From contig NZ_CP015163.1 in NCBI RefSeq assembly GCF_003312875.1, positions 8,556,001 to 8,620,000 on the forward strand: a stretch of 64,000 nucleotides of DNA, read 5' to 3'. Position 1 is the stretch's first letter. Each line of letters opens with the position of its first letter. The notes below the pieces were generated by a model. The model did no database searches, was not told the DNA's origin, and saw only the letters and a program-made list of their open reading frames with translations. Positions 8,509-17,462 of the stretch are shown one piece after another. The position numbers and the translations under genes were made by a program. The stretch is from Amycolatopsis albispora (lineage in GTDB: Bacteria; Actinomycetota; Actinomycetes; Mycobacteriales; Pseudonocardiaceae).

Positions 8509-9512
8509 CACGACGGCTCAAGCTCACCGAGGGCACGCTGCCGGTCCTCGTGGTGCTGGCGATCCTGTTGGTGGCACTGGCTTTCGCGGGTCCCGCCTAC
8601 AGCGAGCCCGCCGGCTACCTCGCCCTGCTCAAGCGCGCGGCACCGCTGATGATCCTCGCCATCGGGCAGTACTTCGTCATCGTCAGCGGCGGGTTCGACC
8701 TCTCGGTCGGTTCGCTGGTCACCGCCGAGGTGGTGATCGCCGCGCGGCTGATCGACGGTGACGAATCCGCCACCGCGTGGGTGCTGCTGTTCATGCTCGG
8801 CTTCGGCGCGCTGGTCGGCCTGGTCAACGGGCTGATCACCACGCGCCTGCTGGTGCCGTCGTTCATCGTCACCCTCGGCATGCTGCTGGTGCTCGACGGC
8901 GCGGTGTTCCTGTGGACCGGCGGCGCGCCGCGCGGTGCGCTGTCCGACGCCTTCCGCACGGTCGGCCGCGCCGGGTTCGAGGTGCCGCTGCTGGGGCAGG
9001 TGCCCTGGTCGGTGGTGCTGCTCGCGGTGATCGTGGTGGCGGCCGTGTTCTTCATGCGCGGCGGCACCGGCCGGACGCTGGTCGCGGTCGGCGACAACGA
9101 GACGGCCGTGCGGCTCGGCGGTGGCCGGGTGGAGCGGCTGCGCACGCTGGCGTTTGTCCTTTCCGGACTGTCCGCGGCGGTGGCCGCCGTGCTGCTCGGC
9201 GGGTTCGCCGGGGTGTCGGCGCAGGTCGGCGACGGACTGGAGTTCCGCGTGATCACCGCGGTGGTGCTCGGCGGCGTGGTGCTCGGCGGCGGCCGCGGTT
9301 CGGTGGTCGCGGCGATGGCCGGCGCGCTCACCCTGGAGTCCCTGTTCTCCCTGCTCAACCTGCTCGGTGTCTCCGGTGGCCTGGAGTCCGCGGTGCAGGG
9401 CGTGATCATCATCGCCGCCGTGGCCTACGCCTCGGTGGGCAGCAACCTTTTCCGGCACAAAGTGGTGAACCAGGAGAAAACCCATGAGAAAGAAACTGCT
9501 GCGCAGCAGTAG
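8505..9512 (+). CDS. Sugar ABC transporter permease, RbsC type (second)
   Basis: A 335-residue CUT2 permease. Hallmarks: QYFVIVSGGFDLSVGSLVTAE, GLVNGLITTRLLVPSFIVTLG and VVLGGVVLGGGRGSV, with roughly nine membrane segments. The GTG at 8505 overlaps the preceding TGA (GTGA) and is preceded by AGGAGGGG, a strong ribosome-binding site. Its 3' end overlaps the binding-protein gene by 29 bases, so its hydrophilic C-terminal tail shares DNA with the lipoprotein signal peptide. Partner of the permease just upstream. Confidence 0.95.
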   Translation: MTRRLKLTEGTLPVLVVLAILLVALAFAGPAYSEPAGYLALLKRAAPLMILAIGQYFVIVSGGFDLSVGSLVTAEVVIAARLIDGDESATAWVLLFMLGFGALVGLVNGLITTRLLVPSFIVTLGMLLVLDGAVFLWTGGAPRGALSDAFRTVGRAGFEVPLLGQVPWSVVLLAVIVVAAVFFMRGGTGRTLVAVGDNETAVRLGGGRVERLRTLAFVLSGLSAAVAAVLLGGFAGVSAQVGDGLEFRVITAVVLGGVVLGGGRGSVVAAMAGALTLESLFSLLNLLGVSGGLESAVQGVIIIAAVAYASVGSNLFRHKVVNQEKTHEKETAAQQ

Positions 9513-10677
9513 CTTCGCCCTCGCGGCCGCGGGCGTGCTCGCCCTGTCCGCGTGTTCGAGCGACCTGCCCGCCGACACCGGCGGCCAGGCCGCGCCAACC
9601 CCGGCGGCGGGAGCCCCGGCCAACTCGGAGTTCTTCGACCAGGCCGAGTACGACCGCCAGCTGGCCCTGCGGTCCGCCACTCCGCAGGGACCCGCGGACA
9701 AGCCGTGGGAGCAGGCACTCGAGCCGGTGATGACGGACACCTCGAAGTACAAGAAGGACGGTCCTTACAACATCTGCTTCTCCAACGCCTCGGTGGACAA
9801 CCCGTGGCGCCAGGTCGGCTGGAAGACCATGCAGGCCGAAGCCGAGCTGCACCCGGAGATCGCGAAGTTCACCACGCTGGACGCCGAAGCCAAGGACGAC
9901 AAGCAGATCAGCGACATCCAGTCGCTGGGCTCGCAGGGCTGCCACGCGCTGATCGTCTCGCCGAACACCACCGCCACGCTGACCCCGGCGGTGGAGCAGG
10001 CCTGCGCCACCGGCATCCCGGTGATCACCTTCGACCGCGGCGTGAACACCGAGTGCCCGGTCACCGCGATCCACCCGATCGGCGGCTACGCCTTCGGTGC
10101 CAGCGCCGCGGAGTTCCTGGCCAAGTCGATCCCGGCCGGTGGCAAGGTGCTCGGCCTGCGCGTGCTGCCCGGCGTGGACGTGCTCGAGCACCGCTGGGCG
10201 GCCGCGGAGAAGATCTTCGCCGCCAACGGCGTGCAGGTGGTCGGCGCCGAGTTCACCGGCAACGACAGCGCCAAGGCCAAGAGCATCGTCTCGGACTACC
10301 TCCAGCGCGAGGGCAAGATCGACGGCATCTGGATGGACGACGGCACCGCCGCGGTCCCGGTGCTGGAGGCCTTCGAGGACGCCGGTGCCGAGGCACCCGC
10401 GATCTCCGGTGAGGACCAGCAGCAGTTCCTGGAGAAGTGGAAGTCGGAGAACCTCAAGGCCTTCGCCCCCACCTACCCGACCTACCAGTGGCGCACCCCG
10501 GTGATCGCCGCGCTGAAGATCCTCAAGGGCGAGCAGGTGCCGAAGGAGTGGATCCTGCCGCAGCCGGTGATCGAAACCTCCACTTTGGACCAGTACCTCA
10601 CCCCCGGCATGCCGCCGCTGCACTACGGCCTCTGCGGTTGCAAGGAGATGCCCGGCTTCCCGGACAAGTGGAAGTAG
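9484..10677 (+). CDS. Sugar-binding lipoprotein of the ABC importer
   Basis: A 397-residue exported solute-binding protein. The signal peptide MRKKLLRSSSFALAAAGVLA ends in a lipobox (LSAC), so the mature protein is lipid-anchored outside the membrane. The core is a periplasmic-binding-protein type 1 fold: YNICFSNASVDNPWRQ, then QGCHALIVSPN, VITFDRGV and IDGIWMDDGTA, typical of ribose/xylose-type receptors. An Ala/Pro-rich linker follows the lipid site. It starts 29 bases inside the preceding permease gene and is followed after five bases by the epimerase. The sugar cannot be named from sequence. Confidence 0.94.
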   Translation: MRKKLLRSSSFALAAAGVLALSACSSDLPADTGGQAAPTPAAGAPANSEFFDQAEYDRQLALRSATPQGPADKPWEQALEPVMTDTSKYKKDGPYNICFSNASVDNPWRQVGWKTMQAEAELHPEIAKFTTLDAEAKDDKQISDIQSLGSQGCHALIVSPNTTATLTPAVEQACATGIPVITFDRGVNTECPVTAIHPIGGYAFGASAAEFLAKSIPAGGKVLGLRVLPGVDVLEHRWAAAEKIFAANGVQVVGAEFTGNDSAKAKSIVSDYLQREGKIDGIWMDDGTAAVPVLEAFEDAGAEAPAISGEDQQQFLEKWKSENLKAFAPTYPTYQWRTPVIAALKILKGEQVPKEWILPQPVIETSTLDQYLTPGMPPLHYGLCGCKEMPGFPDKWK

Positions 10678-10682
10678 CCCGC

Positions 10683-11534
10683 ATGCACGCCATCGGAGTC
10701 AACACCTGGGTCTGGACGTCCCCGCTGGACGACCACGCCCTGGCCGAACTGGCGCCCAAGGTGGCCGCGGCCGGGTTCGACTGCATCGAGCTGCCCGTCG
10801 AGAACCTCGGCGACTGGCAGCCCGGTGCGGCGGCCCGGCTGCTGGCCGGCCTCGGCCTGTCCGCCTCGGTGGCGCTGGTCATGCCACCGGGGCGGGAGCT
10901 GGTGCGCGCCGACGACCGCACGGTCAAGTCCACTCAGGACTACCTGCGCGCGGTGGCCGACGTCGCCGCGGAGGTGGGTTCGCCGGTCATCGCCGGACCT
11001 GCCTACAGCTCGGTCGGGCGCACCTGGCAGATGTCCGAAGTGGAGCGAGCCGACTGCTTGGAGCAGTTGCGCGACAACCTTTCCCCGGTGGCCGAGCACG
11101 CCAGGTCGGTGGGGGTCGGGGTGGCCGTCGAGCCGCTCAACAGATACGAGACCAGCCTGCTGAACACGGTCGCGCAAACTCTGGAAGCGCTTTCCGGGCT
11201 GGACGGCTGCGGCGTGGCGATCGACGTCTACCACCAGAACATCGAGGAGACCGACATCCCGGCGGCCATTCGCGCGGCCACCGGCCGGATCGCCCACGTG
11301 CAGGTCTGCGCGAACGACCGCGGCACCCCGGGCACCGACCACCTCGACTGGCCGGCCATCCTGGCCGCGCTCGCCGACGCCGGGTACACCGGCCCGCTCT
11401 GCATCGAGTCCTTCACCGCGCACAACGCCAGCATCGCCACCGCGGCGTCGATCTGGCGGCCGCTCGCGGCCAGCCAGGACGCACTGGCCACCGATGGCCT
11501 GGCGTTCCTGCGGAAGATCCAGAAAGGGGGCTAG
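10683..11534 (+). CDS. Sugar phosphate isomerase/epimerase family protein (ketose 3-epimerase-like TIM barrel)
   Basis: A 283-residue TIM-barrel enzyme of the AP endonuclease 2-like superfamily. Metal and catalytic positions of D-tagatose/D-psicose 3-epimerases are recognisable: Glu in VAVEPLNRYE, Asp and His in IDVYHQNIEE, His in AHVQVCANDRG followed by GTDHLDW, and Glu in CIESF. It has no signal peptide and is cytoplasmic. The ATG at 10683 lies five bases after the binding-protein stop. Placed after the importer and behind an oxidoreductase, it probably isomerises or epimerises the imported (keto)sugar. Inosose isomerase or dehydratase cannot be excluded. Confidence 0.88.
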   Translation: MHAIGVNTWVWTSPLDDHALAELAPKVAAAGFDCIELPVENLGDWQPGAAARLLAGLGLSASVALVMPPGRELVRADDRTVKSTQDYLRAVADVAAEVGSPVIAGPAYSSVGRTWQMSEVERADCLEQLRDNLSPVAEHARSVGVGVAVEPLNRYETSLLNTVAQTLEALSGLDGCGVAIDVYHQNIEETDIPAAIRAATGRIAHVQVCANDRGTPGTDHLDWPAILAALADAGYTGPLCIESFTAHNASIATAASIWRPLAASQDALATDGLAFLRKIQKGG

Positions 11535-11602
11535 TCCATCCAGCGGCGCCGGCACGCCGATGCACGTTTTCCTCTCCCGACACCCCGAACCGTGAGGAAT
11601 CC

Positions 11603-14600
11603 ATGGGTATTCGACGAAGAATACTGCCGAAGTTGGGCGCGTCCCTGCTCGCCGGGCTGCTCGGCGTGGCACTGGTGCCCGCCGCCGTGCAGGCACACCC
11701 CGGGCACGAGCAGGACCCCGAGTTCCGGGCCCTGCTGTTCACCAAGACCGCGGGCTACCGGCACGACTCCATCCCGGCCGGCGTGGCGATGTTCGAGCAA
11801 CTCGCCGCGGACAACCACTTCGAGCTCGACCACACCGAGGACTCGACCGTCTTCAACGACGCCGCACTCGCCACCTACGACGTGGTGATCATGTTCCAGA
11901 CCTCGGGCATGGTGTGGCAGAACGACGCCGAGCGCGCGGCCATCCAGAAGTACGTGGAGAACGGCGGCGGCATCGCCGCGGTCCACAACGCCACGGACAT
12001 GGGGATCGAAAACGAGTTCCCGTGGTGGGACGACCTGGTCAACGCGGGCACGCACATGCCGTCGCACTCGCCGGGCGTGCTCCAGGGCACGGCGAAGGTG
12101 GTGGACAAGCAGCACCCGTCCACCGCCGGGCTGCCGGAACGCTGGAACCGCGCCGAAGAGTGGTACAACTTCGACCAGAGCATCCGCGGCAAGGCGCACG
12201 TGCTGGTCTCCGCGGACGAGCGGACCTACAACCCCGGGCCGGACGCGATGGGCGCCGACCACCCGATCTCCTGGTGCCGCGACGTGGGCACCTCGCGGGT
12301 GTGGGCGACCGCGATGGGGCACCCGACCGGGGCCTACAGCGAACCGGAGTTCGTCCAGCACCTGCTCGGCGGCGTGAAGACCGCGGCGAAGGTGGTGCCC
12401 GCCGACTGCGCGGCCACGGTGGACACCGCGTTCGAGAAGGTGCCGCTGGACACCAACACCAAGGCGCCGACCGCGATGGACATCGCGCCGGACGGCCGGG
12501 TGTTCTACACCGAGATCCTCGGCCAGGTGAAGCTGCACGACCCGGCCACCGGCGCCAACACCGTGGCGCTCGACCTGCCGGTCTACTCCGGTGGTGAGGA
12601 CGGCCTGGTCGGGCTGACGCTGGACCCGAACTTCGCCGAGAACGGCTGGATCTACCTCTACTACTCGCCTCCGGGCACCGAGGAGATCAACCGGGTTTCG
12701 CGGTTCACCGTCGAAGGCGACGTGATCGTGCCGGGGTCGGAGAGCAAGCTGATCGACATCCCCGCGTCGCGGCGCGAGGAGCCCGGCCACACCGGCGGGT
12801 ACCTGACCTTCGGGCCGAACGGGAACCTCTACATCGGCGTCGGTGACGACACCAACCCGTTCCAGTCGAGCGGTTACTCGCCGATCGACGAGCGCCCCGG
12901 CCGCGACCTGTTCGACGCGCAGAAGACCTCGGCGAACACCAACGACCTGCGCGGCAAGATCCTGCGGGTCACGCCGAAGGCCGAGGGCGGTTACACGGTG
13001 CCGGAGGGCAACATGTTCGCCCCTGGCACGGAGAAGACGCTGCCGGAGATCTACGCGATGGGCTTCCGGAACTCGTTCCGGTTCAGCGTGGACACCGACG
13101 GCACCATCTACGCCGCCGACTACGGTCCCGACGCCCGCACCGCCGACCCGAACCGCGGGCCGGACGGGCAGGTCGAGTGGAACGTGATCAAGGAGCCCGG
13201 CTTCTACGGCTGGCCGTACTGCACGGGCAACGACATCCCGTACAACGACTTCGACTTCGCGACGAGCACGTCGGGAGCGAAGTTCGACTGCGCCAACCTG
13301 GTCAACGACTCGCCGAACAACACCGGCCTGACCCAGCTGCCGCCGTCGAAGGTGGCCGAGGTCTGGTACGGCTACGGCCACTCGCCCAACTTCCCGGAGC
13401 TGGGTGAGGGCGGTTCGGCGCCGATGGCGGGCCCGGTCTACCGCTTCGACCCGAACCTGGCGTCGGAGAAGAAGTTCCCGCAGTACTACGACGGGAAGGC
13501 GTTCTTCTACGAGTGGGCGCGGAACAAGATCTACACGTTCTCGTCCGACAGCGAGGGCAAGATCCTGCAGATCGACCCGTGGTTCACCAGCCAGACCACG
13601 CTGGCGCCGATGGACATGCGCTTCGGCCCGGACGGTGCGATGTACCTGCTCGAGTGGGGTGGTGGTTACGGCCGCGACAACCCGGACTCGGGGCTGTACC
13701 GGATCGAGCACACGCAGGGCAACCGGTCGCCGCTGGCCAAGGCGACGGCGAACCCGACGTCCGGCCCGACGCCGCTGGAGGTTTCGTTCTCCAGCGCCGG
13801 TTCGGCGGACCCGGAAGGCACCGACATCACCTTCTCGTGGAACTTCGGTGACGGTGCCACCTCGACCGAGCCGAACCCGACGCACACCTACGCGGCGAAG
13901 GGCGCGTACAACGCCCAGCTGACCGTCACCGACGCGACCGGGAAGACCGGCGTGGCCAACATAACGGTGACGGTGGGCAACACGGCCCCGACGGTGGACG
14001 TGGCGTGGCCGGTGGAAGGCGGCATGTTCGACTTCGGGGACACGGTGGCGTTCGACGTGAACGTGACCGATCCGGAGGACGGCGAGATCGACTGCTCGAA
14101 GGTCGTGGTGCAGCCCGCGCTCGGGCACGACTCGCACGCGCACCCGCTCGACCCGATCAACGCCTGCGAGGGTCAGTTCCAGACCCTGGTGGACGACGGG
14201 CACGCGGACGCGAACATCCTCTACTCGGTCGACGCGAGCTACACCGACAAGGGCGCCGACGGCGTTCCCGCGCTGAACGGGCGGGACACCGCGATCCTGC
14301 AGCCGAAGCACAAGCAGGCGGAGTTCTTCACCGGTTCGTCGGGCATCCGGATCGTGTCGCAGGCGGGTGCCGAGTCGGGCCGCCGCATCGGTGACATCAA
14401 CGGTGGCGACTGGATCTCGTTCAAGCCGGTCAACTTCACCGGGATCGACCAGGTCTCGCTGCGGGCTTCGGCGCCGGACGGCGCTGGTGGCTCGGTGGAG
14501 CTGCGGGCCGGTGCGGTCGACGGCACGCTGCTGGCCGACGTGCCGGTGCCGAGCACCGGTGGCTGGGACAACTACGTCCAGCTGCCGCCGGTGGACCTGG

Positions 14601-15487
14601 CCGAGTTCGAGGGCACCACGGAGCTGTTCATGGTGTTCCGCGGCGGCGTGGGGCCGTTCGACCTGGACTCGATGAAGTTCATCGGGGACGGGGTCGCGGT
14701 GGTCGACGCGCAGGCGCCGAAGACCACGGCGGCGTTCACCGCGGCCGACGGGGCCAACGGCTGGTACCGCACCGCGCCGACGGTCACGCTGACCGCGGAC
14801 GACGGCAACGGGTCCGGGGTGGCGAGCACGGAGTACCGCATCGGTGACGGTGCGTGGACCCCGTACACGGCGCCGTTCACCGTGCCGGGTGAGGGTGAGC
14901 AGGTCATCGCCTACCGGTCCACGGACAAGAAGGGCAACGTCGAGGCCGAAGGCAGCTCGGTGCTGAAGATCGACGCGGGTGCGCCCGCGCTGACCGTCAG
15001 CGGCGTGGAGGCCGGTGGCACCTACGGTGACTCGGAAGTGCTCGGGTTCGCCTGGGAGGCCGGGGACGCGGTGTCCGGTTTGGACAGTGCGGTGGCGCTG
15101 CTCGACGGCAAGCCGGTGGTGAATGGGGCGCCGGTGGCCTTGTACGAGCTCAGCCTTGGCGCGCACGAGCTGGTGGTGACCGCGAAGGACAAGGCGGGCA
15201 ACGCGGTGGAGCAGAAGTTCGGCTTCACCGTGACCACGTCGGTGGCCGATCTGCGGGCGCTGGTGGACCAGTTCACCGAGGCCGGGAAGATCGACCAGTT
15301 CACCTCGGCGCAGCTGAAGCTGACCCTAACCACGGCGAAGTTCTTGCAGGACAAGAACTCCCCGCAGGGCGCGGCGGCGGTGCTGTCGCTGTTCAAGCAC
15401 ACCGTGGAGCGGAAGGTGAGTGATCCGGTGGTTCGCTCGGTGCTGACGCGCGACGCGCAGGCCGTGATCGACGGGCTTCGCGGCTGA
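11603..15487 (+). CDS. Secreted multidomain ThuA / PQQ-type sugar dehydrogenase / PKD / carbohydrate-binding / FIMAH protein
   Basis: A 1294-residue exported protein. A signal peptide (about residues 1-32) is followed by a ThuA-like amidotransferase-fold domain (about 40-260; RALLFTKTAGYRHDSIPAG). Then comes a six-bladed glucose/sorbosone-dehydrogenase-type propeller (about 275-690; PTAMDIAPDGRVFYTE, GHTGGYLTFGPNGNLYIGVGD, YGWPYC). A PKD domain follows (about 709-795, WNFGDGATS), then a CBM6-like jelly roll (about 905-1030), one or two Ig-like/OmpL47-type modules (about 1035-1205) and a C-terminal FIMAH domain (about 1212-1290). ATG at 11603 follows GAGGA. It is the last catabolic gene of the operon and probably oxidises or captures a sugar or glycoside outside the cell; the substrate is unknown. 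Confidence 0.9.
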   Translation: MGIRRRILPKLGASLLAGLLGVALVPAAVQAHPGHEQDPEFRALLFTKTAGYRHDSIPAGVAMFEQLAADNHFELDHTEDSTVFNDAALATYDVVIMFQTSGMVWQNDAERAAIQKYVENGGGIAAVHNATDMGIENEFPWWDDLVNAGTHMPSHSPGVLQGTAKVVDKQHPSTAGLPERWNRAEEWYNFDQSIRGKAHVLVSADERTYNPGPDAMGADHPISWCRDVGTSRVWATAMGHPTGAYSEPEFVQHLLGGVKTAAKVVPADCAATVDTAFEKVPLDTNTKAPTAMDIAPDGRVFYTEILGQVKLHDPATGANTVALDLPVYSGGEDGLVGLTLDPNFAENGWIYLYYSPPGTEEINRVSRFTVEGDVIVPGSESKLIDIPASRREEPGHTGGYLTFGPNGNLYIGVGDDTNPFQSSGYSPIDERPGRDLFDAQKTSANTNDLRGKILRVTPKAEGGYTVPEGNMFAPGTEKTLPEIYAMGFRNSFRFSVDTDGTIYAADYGPDARTADPNRGPDGQVEWNVIKEPGFYGWPYCTGNDIPYNDFDFATSTSGAKFDCANLVNDSPNNTGLTQLPPSKVAEVWYGYGHSPNFPELGEGGSAPMAGPVYRFDPNLASEKKFPQYYDGKAFFYEWARNKIYTFSSDSEGKILQIDPWFTSQTTLAPMDMRFGPDGAMYLLEWGGGYGRDNPDSGLYRIEHTQGNRSPLAKATANPTSGPTPLEVSFSSAGSADPEGTDITFSWNFGDGATSTEPNPTHTYAAKGAYNAQLTVTDATGKTGVANITVTVGNTAPTVDVAWPVEGGMFDFGDTVAFDVNVTDPEDGEIDCSKVVVQPALGHDSHAHPLDPINACEGQFQTLVDDGHADANILYSVDASYTDKGADGVPALNGRDTAILQPKHKQAEFFTGSSGIRIVSQAGAESGRRIGDINGGDWISFKPVNFTGIDQVSLRASAPDGAGGSVELRAGAVDGTLLADVPVPSTGGWDNYVQLPPVDLAEFEGTTELFMVFRGGVGPFDLDSMKFIGDGVAVVDAQAPKTTAAFTAADGANGWYRTAPTVTLTADDGNGSGVASTEYRIGDGAWTPYTAPFTVPGEGEQVIAYRSTDKKGNVEAEGSSVLKIDAGAPALTVSGVEAGGTYGDSEVLGFAWEAGDAVSGLDSAVALLDGKPVVNGAPVALYELSLGAHELVVTAKDKAGNAVEQKFGFTVTTSVADLRALVDQFTEAGKIDQFTSAQLKLTLTTAKFLQDKNSPQGAAAVLSLFKHTVERKVSDPVVRSVLTRDAQAVIDGLRG

Positions 15488-16086
15488 TGGGATCCCCCAA
15501 GACGCGGGGGCGATTGCCGGATCGCTCCCCGCGCCGGCCCCACACCTCTCCGGGGGTGTGGGGTTCCGGCGGGGTCCTGCTCGGGTTGATCCTGGGTGTG
15601 CTGGGTGCCCTGGTGGTGCCGGGCTGGTTCGACTCGCCGTCGCGGGTGGAGCAGCTGGAGCAGGAGTACGCGGCACGGGATACGGCGCTGACCCGGGATC
15701 TGGTTTCGCTGGCGGAGCAGGCGCGGACGGAGGTGACGGAGATGGTGTCTTTTGCTGGGGTGCCGTCTGCGGAACAGTTGACTTCCTGGAAGTCGGCGGT
15801 GGATCGCGCGGTGGCTCGGTTTGCGGAACGTCCTTCCGGTGGGACTGAGGTGAATTTGGCGCGGTCCGGGTTTGCTGGTGCGGTTTCGTTGCTGGATCGG
15901 GCGTTGGCGGCTTATCCGGTATCGGCGCCTCTTGGGGAGTCGCTGCGGAAGGACGCGGTGGTGGCCTGGTCGGTGGCGGCGAACCAGTTGGATCTGGCCG
16001 GGATCAAGGCGGGGCTGGGGCACGTGCATGTGTTCCTGCCGACGCAGGGGTTGCCGGGGGAGATGGCGGAGCACGGGCATCCTTGA
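15487..16086 (+). CDS. Membrane-anchored protein of unknown function
   Basis: A 199-residue protein starting within the stop of the preceding gene (TGATG). A basic, Pro-rich N-terminus is followed by one membrane helix (GVLLGLILGVLGALVVPGWF) and an extracytoplasmic helical region with a likely coiled coil (VEQLEQEYAARDTALTRDL). No domain is recognised. Codon use shifts towards T-ending codons in the second half, unlike the upstream operon, which may mark younger DNA. Its position suggests co-translation with the ThuA-dehydrogenase gene, but nothing in the sequence shows a role. Confidence 0.7.
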   Translation: MGSPKTRGRLPDRSPRRPHTSPGVWGSGGVLLGLILGVLGALVVPGWFDSPSRVEQLEQEYAARDTALTRDLVSLAEQARTEVTEMVSFAGVPSAEQLTSWKSAVDRAVARFAERPSGGTEVNLARSGFAGAVSLLDRALAAYPVSAPLGESLRKDAVVAWSVAANQLDLAGIKAGLGHVHVFLPTQGLPGEMAEHGHP

Positions 16087-16091
16087 TAAGG

Positions 16092-16245
16092 GGTTGGCCA
16101 CCCCGGCTTTTTAGTGTGACTACGGCGAAGGCCAGCTTGTCAAGGCGGGAAAGAGTACCTTGACAAGCTGGCCTTCGCCGTGTTTTTGGCTGTGGACCGG
16201 GGTTGGGGGAGGTGTGGGTGGGCTTCGTGGTCGGCTTTTGTATTC
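16092..16245 (+). repeat. Family B repeat; hairpin plus T-run acts as a likely terminator
   Basis: Second copy of the roughly 150-base family B repeat (bounds approximate). A perfect inverted repeat has 24-base arms (16122-16145, 16158-16181) and a 12-base loop, followed by GTGTTTTTGG, a good intrinsic terminator for the operon ending at 16086. Compared with the copy at 1694-1850, stem bases GACCCGC/GCGGGTC are here GGCCAGC/GCTGGCC, so two pairs changed together. The flanks TGGCCACCCCGG and GGCTGTGGACCGGGG are shared. Confidence 0.8.
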
Positions 16246-16256
16246 ACCGTTTCGTT

Positions 16257-16278
16257 TCGAACGTATGTGTGATATTAT
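16257..16278 (+). promoter_or_regulatory. LexA/SOS-like box and -10 element before the DUF222 gene
   Basis: TCGAAC-GTAT-GTGTGA (16257-16272) matches the actinobacterial SOS box TCGAAC-N4-GTTCGA with two mismatches in the right half. A TATTAT -10 follows at 16273-16278, which would place transcription start at or beside the ATG at 16284 (leaderless). LexA control of REP13E12/DUF222 genes is known in Mycobacterium tuberculosis; that it applies here is inference. Confidence 0.5.
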
Positions 16279-16283
16279 GTGGT

Positions 16284-17462
16284 ATGGAATCTTCTGAGGG
16301 GGAGATCCTCCTTGATTTGAAATCCACGGCTGCGGAGATTGCCCGGCTTGAGGCTAGGCTGGTCCGGCAGGTGGTTTCCTTTGCTCGCGCGGCGTCGGTT
16401 CGGCGTGGAGTGGCGGAGGAATTGTCCATGGCGTTGTGCATGACCAAGTACAAGGCTCACGCGCTGATCGCCCACGCGGAGGGGTTGGTTGATCGGTTCC
16501 CGGCTGTGCTGGGGTTGGTGGAGGCTGGTGCTGTGCCGATGGCTTCGGCGGTGGCGGTGAATGACGCGGCGGCCTGGCTGGCCGACGACAAGGCGGCGGT
16601 GGTGGATGAGGTGATGGCTGGTCGCCTTGAGGGGAAGAATCCGACGGCGGCTCGCCGGTCGGCGACATCGGCGGCGGCTCGCGCTGATCCGGAAGGTTTT
16701 GAGGAGCGTGCCCGTAGGCCGCGTGAGGATCGTGGCCTCCACCTGCACCACGGTGTTGCTGGCGTCGCTGGCCTCTCCCTCGAAAACGCTCCTGTCGAGA
16801 AGGCGGTGGCGGCGTATGTGTGCGTCGATCGCCAAGCTCGTTTGCTGAAGACTGCGGACGAGACCCGCACCCTCGACCAACTCCGTGCCGATGTGGCAAT
16901 GGATATGTTGCTGGGCAAGCAATTCGGCGGCGAAGTCAAAGCCCATGTGTATTTGTATCTGGATGCGCTCACCTACGCCGGGCTTCGTAATGAGCCCGCT
17001 GAGTTGGCGGGGCACGGGTCGATCCCTCCGTCGCTTGCCCGTGACATCGCTGCCCACCCTGGCACCGTCTTCCAGCGAATCATCACTGACCCGGCGGATG
17101 GGCAGGTTGTGGAGCTTGGCCGCCGTCGCTACCGGCCCAAGGCCGGACTCGATGAACTGGTGCGGGTTCGCGACCGTGAGTGCCGTCGTCCGGGGTGTAC
17201 CCGTCCGGCGCAGTTCGGCGACCTTGATCATTGCGACAGTCGGGGCCGTGGCTGGAAGGACGGGTGTCCGACTGGGGCGAAGACGCTGGTCGGGTTGTGC
17301 CGGGCTGACCACAAGTTGCGCGACCTGCCCGGGTGGCGCCACGAGGTCGCATCCGATGGCACCTTGACCATCACCACCCCGGCCAATCAGCGGTACACCA
17401 GCCGGCCCGAGCCCCTCGGGGTCAGGGGTGTCGATAGAGCAGGGCGTATCGCCAGAACGTGA
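16284..17462 (+). CDS. DUF222 / HNH endonuclease domain protein (REP13E12 family)
   Basis: A 392-residue protein with an N-terminal helical DUF222 domain (about 10-260) and a C-terminal HNH nuclease module. The latter shows CRRPGCTRPAQFGDLDHCDSRGRG...GLCRADHKLR, with paired Cys for zinc and the His of DLDH and ADHK; the third His/Asn position is relaxed. ATG at 16284 is chosen because TATTAT lies only a few bases upstream and the longer open frame would cross the promoter. The AT-rich upstream region and T-rich codon use differ from neighbours, consistent with lateral spread of this family. It overlaps the converging methyltransferase gene by 41 bases. Cellular role unproven; a link to DNA damage is inferred from the SOS-like box. 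Confidence 0.88.
   Translation: MESSEGEILLDLKSTAAEIARLEARLVRQVVSFARAASVRRGVAEELSMALCMTKYKAHALIAHAEGLVDRFPAVLGLVEAGAVPMASAVAVNDAAAWLADDKAAVVDEVMAGRLEGKNPTAARRSATSAAARADPEGFEERARRPREDRGLHLHHGVAGVAGLSLENAPVEKAVAAYVCVDRQARLLKTADETRTLDQLRADVAMDMLLGKQFGGEVKAHVYLYLDALTYAGLRNEPAELAGHGSIPPSLARDIAAHPGTVFQRIITDPADGQVVELGRRRYRPKAGLDELVRVRDRECRRPGCTRPAQFGDLDHCDSRGRGWKDGCPTGAKTLVGLCRADHKLRDLPGWRHEVASDGTLTITTPANQRYTSRPEPLGVRGVDRAGRIART

Noticed and set aside
11531..15166. A 1211-codon open frame antisense to the ThuA-dehydrogenase gene
   Set aside because: It is an Arg/His/Val-rich antisense shadow without domain or ribosome-binding site. The plus strand carries signal peptide, propeller, PKD and FIMAH motifs.
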